This document shows, piece by piece, positions 42,451 to 50,529 of a DNA stretch of 64,000 nt. Positions within the stretch are counted from its first letter, which is position 1, and the number at the start of each line of letters is the position of its first letter. Origin of the DNA: Paraburkholderia humisilvae (lineage in GTDB: Bacteria; Pseudomonadota; Gammaproteobacteria; Burkholderiales; Burkholderiaceae); contig NZ_CADIKH010000033.1 of assembly GCF_902859855.1 (NCBI RefSeq), positions 1-64,000 on the forward strand, written 5' to 3'. The translations under genes and the position numbers were made by a program. The notes under the pieces were generated by a model. That model searched no databases. It saw nothing but the letters and a program-made list of their open reading frames with translations, and had not been told where the DNA came from.

Positions 42451-43779
42451 ATGAACGTCCAAACCCAGGTGTCTGATACCCAGATCACGGTGCAGCCGGG
42501 GCGGGGGTTCCCCAGCATTGCTGATGGGATTCCCCAAGCCCGTGCGGCCGGTCCTGCGTTGGCTCGTCGCGCCCTCGAAGTCGAAGGCGCTTCGATACCA
42601 TGTCTAAGCCCAAGACTGGCAATCAGTCTGGCTACTTCAAGCGAAAGTTCTGCATACGACGTCCTGGCTGAAGTCGTGATGGCCGGGCATGAGGGTGTGC
42701 CGCTGCTAGTCGATACGTCGTCCGCAGCTGCATCCACGACTGAAATGCTTTCCTTCGATTCGTCGTGCGGATTGCTTGTCCAGTCGATTGAACGGCTCTA
42801 TGAGTCTTCACGGCGTGGCGGTCCGGTGGACGGCTCGTTGCCAATGGTCGTGATCGGCGAGGATCATCTTGCCGATGTGGCGTCATTGGGGACTGCGGAA
42901 ACGTATGTTCGCGTCAGCAATGGCCGACGCGGATCAAGCGCTGTATCCCCGCAGTCACTGATCGCGTTCGAATCCCTTGGGACGGGGGTCAGTGGTGTAT
43001 TTTTCGATGAGAGTCCAGTGGTACGGGATGGCTGCGGTGGCATCTTCGGAACATGTTCCGAGTTTATCGGCACAAGCGAGGTGGTCACGGGAATGATATT
43101 GGACCTGTGCGATTACCTCGTCGAATCTCCGGGCAAGAACGCCCAGCTCGACGACAGGCGGCTCAAGGAGCACATACGCCTGGCGATCCGCGATCTTGAC
43201 GCGATGCACGACGTTCGTGCGATAGGCGGGAATCTGGAGCGATCCAGTGTGGCCCGACGCATCGCCATCGGAATATCGGGCATTGCTTCGGCGCTCCAGA
43301 AACTCGGGAGCGTAGGGAGTGCGGATAGAGCCAACGCGTCGCTTGCACAGGTAGCTGGGATGATCCGTGACGAAGCTTACGGTGCATCGTGCGATCTCGC
43401 ACGGGAACACGGCACTTCGGAATGGTTCGATTGCGCGGAGTTCGATGCCGGACCGATAGCGACGCTGCTGCCGCCGGAGTTGGTGAAGCGTGTACGAGTG
43501 TATGGACTCAGGAACGTGCAGATTTTCGGGTGGGCCCTGGTAGCGGACCGTCCGGTTTCTGCGCACGCCGTCGGACTGACGTCGGACGGATGTATCGATG
43601 CGGTGCGAACCGCAGAGGGGGTCGGCCAGCAGTTGCAATGGCATGCTGCGATTTCGGAAGCCTTCGGGACGAAGTACCTTGCTGAGGTACTGGTTCCGGA
43701 CGACTGGGGCGCCAAGCAGGTGGGGGAACTTGCCGTGCGGTGTCAGCAGGAAGGCCTCTGGGGCGTGACTGTACGTTGA
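42451..43779 (+). CDS. NrdA-like protein lacking key catalytic residues (putative pseudoenzyme)
   Basis: About 442 aa. Residues about 190-442 align in order with the C-terminal half of NrdA encoded 2 kb upstream. LKEHIRLAIRDLDAMHDV matches LRRTVRIAMRMLDNVIDM; RRIAIGISGIASALQKLG matches RPVGLGLMGHQDALYILG; DEAYGASCDLAREHG matches YHAYEASSDLAVERG; VYGLRNVQIFGWALVAD matches KQGMRNSNCIAIAPTAT; AKQVGELAVRCQQEGLWGVTVR matches KKLDEVYKLAWIRGLKTTYYLR. One cysteine is kept (C202, GTCSEF) but the second active-site Cys and the YY radical pair are lost, and no ATP-cone or redox tail is seen. The N-terminal 190 residues are not recognised. A regulator or decoy of NrdAB is an inference. It has its own operator, promoter and hairpin leader. 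Confidence 0.72.
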   Translation: MNVQTQVSDTQITVQPGRGFPSIADGIPQARAAGPALARRALEVEGASIPCLSPRLAISLATSSESSAYDVLAEVVMAGHEGVPLLVDTSSAAASTTEMLSFDSSCGLLVQSIERLYESSRRGGPVDGSLPMVVIGEDHLADVASLGTAETYVRVSNGRRGSSAVSPQSLIAFESLGTGVSGVFFDESPVVRDGCGGIFGTCSEFIGTSEVVTGMILDLCDYLVESPGKNAQLDDRRLKEHIRLAIRDLDAMHDVRAIGGNLERSSVARRIAIGISGIASALQKLGSVGSADRANASLAQVAGMIRDEAYGASCDLAREHGTSEWFDCAEFDAGPIATLLPPELVKRVRVYGLRNVQIFGWALVADRPVSAHAVGLTSDGCIDAVRTAEGVGQQLQWHAAISEAFGTKYLAEVLVPDDWGAKQVGELAVRCQQEGLWGVTVR

Positions 43780-43831
43780 TAGCGTACGGTGGACATGCAA
43801 ATGGGCTTGGCCGGCCCATTTAATCAAGAGA

Positions 43832-43869
43832 CTTCTTTGCAAAACGAGGTGTTTGCAAAGAGGTTTTTT
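43832..43869 (+). terminator. Rho-independent terminator after NrdA-like gene
   Basis: A 12-bp stem with CTTCTTTGCAAA and TTTGCAAAGAGG arms, followed by six T. Confidence 0.88.
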
Positions 43870-43928
43870 GCGCGTAGCGCAGAAAGGGTAGCTGACACAC
43901 CTATCCAAGTCAGCCATTCGTTTGTCAA

Positions 43929-43956
43929 CCCTACCGGGGATTTCATGCCCGGTAGG
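43929..43956 (+). promoter_or_regulatory. GC-rich leader hairpin, copy d
   Basis: CCCTACCGGG-gatttcatg-CCCGGTAGGG, a perfect 10-bp stem 34 bases before the ATG at 43991. GGAGTC and CAGGAGATCTCC follow, so the ribosome binding site could pair with CTCC next to it. Confidence 0.72.
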
Positions 43957-43990
43957 GGGCATGGAGTCTTCGGGGTTTCAGGAGATCTCC

Positions 43991-45091
43991 ATGTCGCAGC
44001 AAACCGAAGTCCGAACCCTCGAAAGGGTTCTCTGTTTCAGTATCGAAGCTCACATCTGGTCCGGTCGCCGCAAGCTGAAGACGACCGATATCGGTGAAGT
44101 CGAAGATCTGCCGCACGGCGACCTCGCGTCGTTGGGTAGCAAGAAGGTCATCGACAGCGAGCACCTCAAGGTGTTTGACAAGCTGAAAAAGCGTGCGCAA
44201 AAGGCTTGTGAAAGCCGGGGCGTTCGCTTCCTGGGCGGCTATGCCATTCCGGCCGGAAAGGCAAAGCTGGTCGCGGATGATCTTGACGCCATCGCAGTCG
44301 AATACGAGAAGGAGCGTAACCATCTCGTTTCGAACTACGATCGTCTGATCCTCGAGTGGCAGAACGCGGCGCAAAACCAGGAATGGGCTCATATCATCAA
44401 AGACGAGGCGCCCGAAAAGGCATACGTCGAAGGTGCTCTGGGCTTTCGCTGGCAGGCATTCAAGGTTCGCTCTGTCGGCGAGTCGGAAGAAGATTTTGAC
44501 CAACTGGCGGGTGGCCTGAAACAGGCCGAGCAGGGGCTGGCAGGGACGCTTTTCCGGGAGATTGCCCAAGAGGCCGCCGCGTTCGAAGAACGCACGCTGT
44601 CGTTCGGCAGCGAGAAGAAAGGCCAGGCGCGAGAGTACGTCACACAGCGCTGCAAGAACGCGCTGCAGGCGATTCGCGAGAAGATGGAAGGGCTTGCCTT
44701 CCTCGACCCGTGTGTGCGACCGATCATCGACACCATCGACTACAGCATTAAGTTGCTGCCGGAGAAGGGAAAGATTGAGGGCATCCATCTGACGACACTT
44801 TGGGGTCTGACGGGAATCCTCAGACGGCCGGAGCGTATGCGGGCGTTTGGCCAGCAGTGTCTGCAGTCGGGGGACGTCGCCGCGACGTTCAATCTCGCAG
44901 TCGGTCCGCGCTTTGCTGTGGCAGATGAAGAGGGTGACGCCCCGCCGGTCGCAGTGCCGGTGGCAGCTCACCAGCACCCTGTTGTTAGCGCTGGTTCGCC
45001 AGCAACTGTCGGCCGTCCTGGCCCAGCAGTTCCGTCGATGCCGTTGCCTTTGCCACCCCAGCCGGGTGTGGCGACGGCCTTCGGGATCTGA
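43991..45091 (+). CDS. DUF3150-like protein
   Basis: About 366 aa from MSQQTEVRTLERVLCFSIEAHIWSGRRKL. That N-terminus with DLPHGDLASLGSKKVID and the helical body (KLKKRAQKACESRGVRFLGGYAIP) match DUF3150 proteins, which occur on large plasmids next to CobT-like VWA and MoxR-like genes. The C-terminal 60 residues are Pro/Val/Ala-rich. Activity is unknown; the fixed neighbours suggest a third part of the ATPase/VWA complex. It lies 60 bases before the VWA gene and has its own hairpin leader. Confidence 0.7.
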   Translation: MSQQTEVRTLERVLCFSIEAHIWSGRRKLKTTDIGEVEDLPHGDLASLGSKKVIDSEHLKVFDKLKKRAQKACESRGVRFLGGYAIPAGKAKLVADDLDAIAVEYEKERNHLVSNYDRLILEWQNAAQNQEWAHIIKDEAPEKAYVEGALGFRWQAFKVRSVGESEEDFDQLAGGLKQAEQGLAGTLFREIAQEAAAFEERTLSFGSEKKGQAREYVTQRCKNALQAIREKMEGLAFLDPCVRPIIDTIDYSIKLLPEKGKIEGIHLTTLWGLTGILRRPERMRAFGQQCLQSGDVAATFNLAVGPRFAVADEEGDAPPVAVPVAAHQHPVVSAGSPATVGRPGPAVPSMPLPLPPQPGVATAFGI

Positions 45092-45092
45092 A

Positions 45093-45131
45093 CCCGAAAG
45101 GGGCGTAACAATCGCCCCCTCCGGGGGCGAT
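45093..45131 (+). promoter_or_regulatory. GC-rich leader hairpins, copy h (two exclusive folds)
   Basis: CCC-gaaa-GGGGCG, CGCCCC, GGGGG occur in row. The CGCCCCC run can pair backward with GGGGCG or forward with GGGGGCG (ATCGCCCCC-tcc-GGGGGCGAT). The two folds exclude each other, a switch-like layout 20 bases before the ATG at 45151. Confidence 0.65.
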
Positions 45132-45150
45132 TCTTTCTCCAAGGAATCGC

Positions 45151-47259
45151 ATGAATATCAATACACTAAAAGGCGCCTTGCCCATCGCGGCAAGGCTGCT
45201 TGCGGAGAAGTGTGGTCTGAAGGTGCGCATCGGCGGTAATCGAGCCTGCGCGAGCTCCAGTGAGATCGTGCTTCCCGATCTTCCGATCGAAGTGGAAAAG
45301 GCTCGAGTCCTCGGGCTCGGGTTTGTCCTCCACGAGGGGGCAGGACATATCGTTCATACCGACTTTGAGTCGATTGCGGCGATGGACCTCCCGGTGTTCA
45401 CTTACCGTATCTGGAATGCAATCGAGGACGTCCGCATCGAAGGTCTGGTGGAGCGGCGCTACGCTGGTGCCAATCGGATATTTACGGCAATGCGGGAGAC
45501 CCTGTCGAAAGACGGGTTGCTTCGCGAAATGTCGAACGCCTCCGATCTGGCTGATGCTCTCGTCACCGTAACTTCGCATACGTTGAACTGGCGGCAGCTC
45601 AAGCGAACCTTCTTCGAGGCTCGTGAGGCGATCGCGGTGCAATGGCTTACGAGTGCGTTCGGCAGTGCTTTTTCGGATACGTATCTGACGGTCATCGGCA
45701 AGGTTCAATTTGCACTCTCGTCGGCGGATGCTGCCCGGATTGCTGTCGAGGCGGTCTCTCTCCTGAAGCAGTACGCAGACGAGAACGCGGACCCGGACCA
45801 GGACTCGAGCGGTCGGGAGAGCGACGGTCAGGACGAGCCCAACGAGGATTCCTCGCAGGGAGGTTCAGGTGGCGGCGAGGGCGGGCAACCGGAGGACGAC
45901 GGGCAAGACGAAGAGCCCGGCGACGACGGTGCCGTTCCGTCCCCTCCCGTGTCGGCTGATCAAGCGGCGGCGGAAGCTTGCGAGAATGGTTCTGCTGCGG
46001 GGTGTGATGCGAGGTCGGCCGACGAAGGGAAGCCTTCGCAAGGTCCCGCGGACGCGGAAACCGATGGGACCGGAGACACGTCGTCGGAGCAAAGCGGGCC
46101 TGCCGACAGCGGCAGTAATGCTGAAGCGAAGCCTGACCGCGATAAGTCGGAAGGTGTCGCCGGATCTGCAACTGATCCGGACGATGGTTCGCGACTTGGC
46201 GGCGGTTCGCAGACGGGCGTCGGTGTCCAATCGGGAGGAGGTTCGGCCCAGGAGCCTGTTGCTGTCGCTGAAGACCACGCGGGCTCAAATGGCTCAGGCG
46301 ACGACGGGCAGCTGCGGGCGCAGGCGAATGATCCTGAAACATCCGGTTTGGATCTCTCCCAGAAAGCGACGTCGCGCGATGTTCATGCGGCGTTGGGCGC
46401 TGGCTACAACCCCGGAGAGGATCTCGGGGAAATCGTTCAGGGCATGCTGAGCGGGATGGCAGCTGAGTCGGAGGCACCTCCTGTGCTGTCGAACGCTATC
46501 CCGTTCACCGAGGAGATCGAAGACAACAGCGAAATCGTCCAGCGCGTCAAGCGCGAGTCGATCGCGCTGCGTCGGAGATTGACCACGGCCCTGGAGGCGA
46601 TAACGCGAACCAGTAGTCGGGACGTGTATGCGGGCGAGCGTCTTTGCAATCTGGGTGCGCTCAGGCTGTCGACCGGAGACCTGAACATCTTCGAGAGGGA
46701 GTCGTCGCGTAGCAGTATCGACGTGGCCATCCACCTGCTTCTGGATCGCTCCGGAAGCATGCGCGTAGAGGAGCGGATGACGTTGGCGATGGATACCTGC
46801 ACCGCGCTCGGTATTGCTCTCGGGCAAATCGACGGGGTACAGGTGGCAACGTCCGCGTTTCCGGCCGGATCGGGAGAGTGCGATCGGGATGTTCTCGTTC
46901 TGAATCGCTTCGGCGAGGCGGTGCGGAAGCGTGCCGGCCGAATCGCAGCGGTTCGAGCGGACGGTCACAACACGCCGCTCGCAGATGCGATGCTGTATGG
47001 CCAGTACTCGCTGTTGTCGACCAAGGCGACCCGGCGGATTCTTCTGCCGATCACGGACGGTGTACCAGACAGCAAGGAAGGCGTGGCGGATGTGGTCGCA
47101 TCGTGTCAGCGCTGGGGTATCGAGGTGATGGGTGTGGGTATCGGACTCGATATCTCCGGCGTGATTCCCAACAGCATCTGTATCTCGGAGGTTGCAGATC
47201 TGCCGACCCAGATGTTCGAGCTGCTTCGCAAGCAGCTTGTCCTGAAGAGGGCAGCGTAG
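45151..47259 (+). CDS. CobT-like VWA-domain protein with HExxxH motif
   Basis: About 702 aa. The N-terminal domain has LHEGAGHIVHTDFESI (H61, E62, H66), similar to the metallopeptidase-like HExxH of plasmid CobT/VWA proteins but with one extra residue. ETLxxDGLL and NWRQLKRTFFEAREAI-type helices follow. Residues about 210-400 are an acidic Gly/Ser/Asp/Glu linker. The C-terminal VWA domain has LLLDRSGSM (DxSxS metal site) and ITDGVPDS. Such proteins act with MoxR-like ATPases as a chaperone or chelatase pair; the partner is likely the ATPase at 33886. Confidence 0.8.
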   Translation: MNINTLKGALPIAARLLAEKCGLKVRIGGNRACASSSEIVLPDLPIEVEKARVLGLGFVLHEGAGHIVHTDFESIAAMDLPVFTYRIWNAIEDVRIEGLVERRYAGANRIFTAMRETLSKDGLLREMSNASDLADALVTVTSHTLNWRQLKRTFFEAREAIAVQWLTSAFGSAFSDTYLTVIGKVQFALSSADAARIAVEAVSLLKQYADENADPDQDSSGRESDGQDEPNEDSSQGGSGGGEGGQPEDDGQDEEPGDDGAVPSPPVSADQAAAEACENGSAAGCDARSADEGKPSQGPADAETDGTGDTSSEQSGPADSGSNAEAKPDRDKSEGVAGSATDPDDGSRLGGGSQTGVGVQSGGGSAQEPVAVAEDHAGSNGSGDDGQLRAQANDPETSGLDLSQKATSRDVHAALGAGYNPGEDLGEIVQGMLSGMAAESEAPPVLSNAIPFTEEIEDNSEIVQRVKRESIALRRRLTTALEAITRTSSRDVYAGERLCNLGALRLSTGDLNIFERESSRSSIDVAIHLLLDRSGSMRVEERMTLAMDTCTALGIALGQIDGVQVATSAFPAGSGECDRDVLVLNRFGEAVRKRAGRIAAVRADGHNTPLADAMLYGQYSLLSTKATRRILLPITDGVPDSKEGVADVVASCQRWGIEVMGVGIGLDISGVIPNSICISEVADLPTQMFELLRKQLVLKRAA

Positions 47260-47266
47260 GTCGGGC

Positions 47267-47292
47267 CCGGGGGGGCAAACCCCCCGGTTTTT
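47267..47292 (+). terminator. GC-rich hairpin with T-run between VWA gene and primase (leader copy i)
   Basis: CCGGGGGG-gcaaa-CCCCCCGG followed by five T. It can terminate the VWA transcript and lies 29 bases before the primase ATG, so it may also act as leader structure. Confidence 0.7.
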
Positions 47293-47320
47293 CAACTGCA
47301 GTAGCAGACAGGAGTAGACG

Positions 47321-48394
47321 ATGAGCGTTGATGTGCTCGAGCGTCGGCTTGAGAATGAAAGGCAGGTCGCCGAAGCTCAGTCGCGTTCGGATGGTCGTTG
47401 GCCTGACTTGCTGCAGGTGGCCGGCCTAGACGAACAGTATCTGCGACTGAAGCGAAACGGTCCGTGTCCCTTTTGTGGAGGGAAGGACCGATATGCCTTT
47501 ACCGACAAGTACGGGGATGGAAGCTACTTCTGCCGCGGATGCGGTGGCGGTAACGGCCTCAAGCTGCTGAGCGTGGTATTCCCGGAGAAGACGTTCATGC
47601 AACGTGTTCGCTGGGTGCTGGAATCGCTCGGGGCTGGGTTGCCCGAGCTCCCGGTACGTCCACGAAGTTCGGATGCACCGCGGCGGTCTGGCGAGCCGTT
47701 GAGCAGGGAGGAGTTTGCCCGACGCAAGGCTCGTCACGTAAAGCTTTGGAACGAGGCTCGGCGCGTCTCTGTAGGCGACCCGGTCTGGAAGTATCTGACC
47801 GGTCGCCTTCCAGAGCTTGACGCTGCTGATATCCCCGCTGTTCTCCGGTTTCATCCTGCGTTGCCCTATTGGGAACAGGACGAGGACGAGAATTTCGTTC
47901 TTGTCGGGAAGTTCCCCGGTATGGTGGCGGCAATTCAAGGGCCGGACGGTGTCTGTTGCAACATCCATCGAACCTTCCTCACGGAGGATGGTGGAAAGGC
48001 TCCGGTACCGAGCGTGAGGAAGAAGGAGCTCTCTTTGCAAGTCAAAGGCGGGGCCATTCGACTCCACGCTCCGGCTAGCCGGGAACTGAGCATTGCGGAA
48101 GGCATTGAAACGTCCCTGGCTGTCCGGGTGTTCCGCGGTGAAGCGTGCTGGTCTATGGTCGACGCCGGCGGGATGGAGGAGTTCAATTTCTCCGTGCTCG
48201 ACGACATTGATCTCCTTCGGATCTATCGGGACAATGATCTTCCCGACGGCCGGGGAGTTCGTCGTGGCTTCCAGGCGGGCGAGAAGCTCGCGGAACGCGC
48301 GAAGGCGATGGGTAAGCGAGTGATCAAGTACGCACCAGCAAAGACTGGGACGGACATGCTGGACTTTGTTCGTTCGCTGCCAAAGCGGTCATGA
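47321..48394 (+). CDS. Plasmid DNA primase with zinc ribbon and Toprim domain
   Basis: About 357 aa. An N-terminal zinc ribbon is clear: CPFCGGKDRYAFTDKYGDGSYFCRGCGGGNGLKLL (four Cys, residues about 48-75). The Toprim domain has LSIAEGIETSLAVRVF (catalytic Glu) and LLRIYRDNDLPDGRG (the DxD equivalent, here DND). The layout matches P4-alpha-like or TraC-type plasmid primases without the helicase part. It makes RNA primers for the plasmid strand after transfer or at the origin. A strong terminator follows, ending this block. Confidence 0.88.
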   Translation: MSVDVLERRLENERQVAEAQSRSDGRWPDLLQVAGLDEQYLRLKRNGPCPFCGGKDRYAFTDKYGDGSYFCRGCGGGNGLKLLSVVFPEKTFMQRVRWVLESLGAGLPELPVRPRSSDAPRRSGEPLSREEFARRKARHVKLWNEARRVSVGDPVWKYLTGRLPELDAADIPAVLRFHPALPYWEQDEDENFVLVGKFPGMVAAIQGPDGVCCNIHRTFLTEDGGKAPVPSVRKKELSLQVKGGAIRLHAPASRELSIAEGIETSLAVRVFRGEACWSMVDAGGMEEFNFSVLDDIDLLRIYRDNDLPDGRGVRRGFQAGEKLAERAKAMGKRVIKYAPAKTGTDMLDFVRSLPKRS

Positions 48395-48422
48395 AGAAAG
48401 GTCGGAAACGGCCTGAACAGGA

Positions 48423-48452
48423 AGCGCCGAGGGAAACCTCGGCGCTTTTTTT
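48423..48452 (+). terminator. Rho-independent terminator after primase
   Basis: AGCGCCGAGG-gaaa-CCTCGGCGCT followed by T-run. Confidence 0.95.
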
Positions 48453-48472
48453 ATGGGAGCAAGGTCTCCCTC

Positions 48473-48500
48473 TTGCAAGGTCATTCGGAACCGGTATGCT
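48473..48500 (+). promoter_or_regulatory. Promoter of 48526 gene
   Basis: TTGCAA, 16 bases, TATGCT, ending 25 bases before the start codon. No operator palindrome is next to it. Confidence 0.6.
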
Positions 48501-48525
48501 GTCTCCATAACGCTAGGCAAATGCA

Positions 48526-49230
48526 ATGAGCTACCTGATCGATCGTCTTACCATCCATACCCGGGCCGAAGAAGAGCGCTTCGTTTGTACGTGGCGGCTC
48601 GGTCGCAAACAGGGCATCGTGTATGTAATGGTGGAGACTGACATCGCTGAGAAGGATGTTGTGGCGGAGCTGAGCGCGCTACATTACCTAGTAGAGGAAG
48701 TTCAATTGATGGGAGACAATCGAAGCGGAACGAGCCTCGAGATCACGATCTCCAATCCGACGATCGCGGCTTTACAAAGCGGCCGGAGCAAGAAGTCACA
48801 CCTGTATCCGTTTGCGGTCTTGCTGCGAACGAAATTCGCGGAGGTCCCGCTCAAGGTCGAGAAGGACTGCGGTTGGGTGGGTGAGGGCGCCAGTACTCGT
48901 GTGCGGCATCTGTCGGTGTCTGAGCCGCTCAAGCTCGTCCTGGACGTTAAGGGGCACGGCAGGGTCGGCGTGCGACAGCACGGCTTCGATCAATTCCGTG
49001 CGCGGTTGAATCACGTCAATGTGACCGACGCCTGGAAGGAGATGCAACGGGTTGCGAAAGCAGGAATGTGGCCTATTCCGAATCCGGAGCGTGGTAGCAC
49101 CAGGCTGTACCACGCGGACAGTCATTGGGTGTTCGTGGTGGGCGACGATGGATACCTGATCACCGCCTACACCGAATTCAACGTGGAAAAGCATGCCCAG
49201 CAGGCAGGCGATAGACCGGAGTTCCAATGA
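48526..49230 (+). CDS. Hypothetical protein, 234 aa
   Basis: No family recognised. The N-terminal half reads as alternating strands (YLIDRLTIHTRAEEERFVCTWRLGRKQGIVYVMVETD). The C-terminal 90 residues have HVNVTDAWKEMQRVAKAGMWPIPNPERGS and ADSHWVFVVGDDGYLITAYTEF, a small beta domain. No signal peptide. It is a single-gene unit with its own promoter. Its 3' end overlaps by 53 bases with the opposite repressor gene, so antisense effects are possible. Confidence 0.6.
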   Translation: MSYLIDRLTIHTRAEEERFVCTWRLGRKQGIVYVMVETDIAEKDVVAELSALHYLVEEVQLMGDNRSGTSLEITISNPTIAALQSGRSKKSHLYPFAVLLRTKFAEVPLKVEKDCGWVGEGASTRVRHLSVSEPLKLVLDVKGHGRVGVRQHGFDQFRARLNHVNVTDAWKEMQRVAKAGMWPIPNPERGSTRLYHADSHWVFVVGDDGYLITAYTEFNVEKHAQQAGDRPEFQ

Positions 49231-49858
49231 CATTGAGGCTCTGCGGTACCTGGTGCGGTGCGAAGCCAAAGCCTATATCAGTCTGGGCGACGTCAATCAC
49301 AGTGTTGTCCTCAAAAGAGAATTCCCACTGTGAAACACCTTCGTCTGTCGTCTCCAAGGCCTTTAGCTGAGCGATGTACATCAATCCATCGTACTGGACG
49401 ATGTAGTGCCTACCCGCCTCAAGTCCCAAGTTCTGAATCGTGTAGACGATTATGTCGCCGGGACGAACAAGACTGATTGCCTCGCGGGGTGTTACGCTCC
49501 AATAGAAGAAAAGTCCGATCCAGCCGATGGTCGAAAATTCCTTGATGCGTTCAGGCAGGGACATCTGAATCGGGTTGTGCCCGGTCGGATCGTAGAGAAG
49601 GTAGCTGTTCGGGCCACCCACGCCAATAAGGTAGTCGGGCGTGACGTTCAGTCGCTTCGCTAGTTCGATAAGGATGTCGTAGCCCGGAACAAATATGCCC
49701 GACAGGTATTTATACGCCGTTGGAGATGTGACCCCAATTAAATCGGCGATGTACCGGCTTCGGGCGAATCCAGTAGTCGGTAGGCCTCGTGCATCAAGAA
49801 TCGTATGCAGTCGCTTTCCGAACGTCTGTCTGACGGCGTCGATGCCGCTCTTTTCCAT
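49178..49858 (-). CDS. CI-like repressor, XRE helix-turn-helix with S24-like C-terminus
   Basis: About 226 aa. FGKRLHTILDARGLP, then YIADLIGVTSPTAYKYLSGIFVPGYDILIELAKRLNVTPDYLIGV is an XRE-type helix-turn-helix (about residues 12-80). The C-terminus (WSVTPREAISLVRPGDIIVYTI, GRHYIVQYDGLMYIAQLKALE) resembles the S24/LexA-like domain. A Ser sits where the nucleophile is expected (SVTP), but the Lys of the usual VKRL is replaced (IAQL), so self-cleavage is doubtful. It is divergent from the FlhDC-like pair, the same layout as SetR and SetDC in SXT elements. A repressor of transfer is the likely role. Confidence 0.75.
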   Translation of the reverse strand: MEKSGIDAVRQTFGKRLHTILDARGLPTTGFARSRYIADLIGVTSPTAYKYLSGIFVPGYDILIELAKRLNVTPDYLIGVGGPNSYLLYDPTGHNPIQMSLPERIKEFSTIGWIGLFFYWSVTPREAISLVRPGDIIVYTIQNLGLEAGRHYIVQYDGLMYIAQLKALETTDEGVSQWEFSFEDNTVIDVAQTDIGFGFAPHQVPQSLNVIGTPVYRLPAGHAFPR

Positions 49859-50242
49859 AGTGGCGTACCCAAAAAGTGAGTTTTCGGCTGCGTATTATGC
49901 CGCAGGTCCGCAACCCCGGATGACAAAAGTCGAACGTTGATAAGCCGGTTTTGTCAAGCCTAATGCTCCGGCTAACTTTCCGGGGCGTCCAAGTCGACCC
50001 GGTAGGTCCAGCTTCGTCTATTCCCAAGAGCGTCGGACAGCGTTTAACGAACGGTAAGGAAAAACTTGCGCTGTGTCGAGTGCGTTGCCCAACATTGAGG
50101 AACATTCAGGGCTTCGTGCTTGCATTCGATCGTGGACTTCGGTAGATTCCCGTCTGGAACACTTCCTGATAAGAAGTTGTTCAAAAAAAGGTTGTTTCAG
50201 TAAGGAAGTCTTGGCAGTGACCACGATCGAGGTGCATCAGAA
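49859..50242. promoter_or_regulatory. Control region between repressor and FlhDC-like genes
   Basis: About 380 gene-free bases. They hold two adjacent operator palindromes at 50146-50177 near the activator genes, and AT-rich parts nearer the repressor that probably carry its promoter. Confidence 0.6.
50146..50177. promoter_or_regulatory. Tandem operators, copies 7a and 7b, upstream of FlhDC-like genes
   Basis: ATTCCCGTCTGGAAC (50146-50160) followed directly by ACTTCCTGATAAGAAGT (50161-50177). This is the only tandem arrangement of the motif, 66 bases before the FlhD-like start. It suggests cooperative binding at the master switch. Confidence 0.7.
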
Positions 50243-50527
50243 ATGTGTCCTATCCTTGAGCTTGCCGCGCTTGAGAATGTAAAGGCTGTCGAGAATCGCT
50301 GGAACGCGGTTCGCATGAATAAGACTCGCGCTATGCTTGTATACAAGTTGAGCGTTGAAGCGGTCGATGTCCTTCTTTCAACCCCGCTCGAACTTCTTGT
50401 CGAGAAGATCAAGGATGCAAACCAGGCGATTTTTGTGGACAACCAGTTCACGGACCTCCTTAAGGTTGTGACCGTTCAGGCGGCACCGCAGTCTACCGTC
50501 CAGAACGTCATTGCACTGCGTGGCTGA
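50243..50527 (+). CDS. FlhD-like transcription activator subunit
   Basis: About 94 aa, all helical (LELAALENVKAVENRWNAVRMNKTRAMLVYKLSVEAVDVLLSTPLELLVEKIKDANQAIF). Size, helix layout and position just before an FlhC-like gene match FlhD (116 aa in E. coli), although identity is low. FlhD stabilises FlhC on DNA. In IncC plasmids and SXT elements, FlhDC-like pairs (AcaDC, SetDC) switch on transfer genes; no flagellar genes are near here, so the same role is likely. The call depends mainly on its partner. Confidence 0.62.
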   Translation: MCPILELAALENVKAVENRWNAVRMNKTRAMLVYKLSVEAVDVLLSTPLELLVEKIKDANQAIFVDNQFTDLLKVVTVQAAPQSTVQNVIALRG

Positions 50528-50529
50528 TC

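Noticed and set aside
33886..47259. Cobaltochelatase (CobS/CobT) for cobalamin synthesis
   Set aside because: The ATPase and VWA protein resemble CobS/CobT, but no CobN or other cobalamin gene is present; plasmid homologues have another role.
46294..47295. 333-aa open frame on the minus strand
   Set aside because: It is antisense to the VWA-domain part of the CobT-like gene and shows no protein-like pattern.
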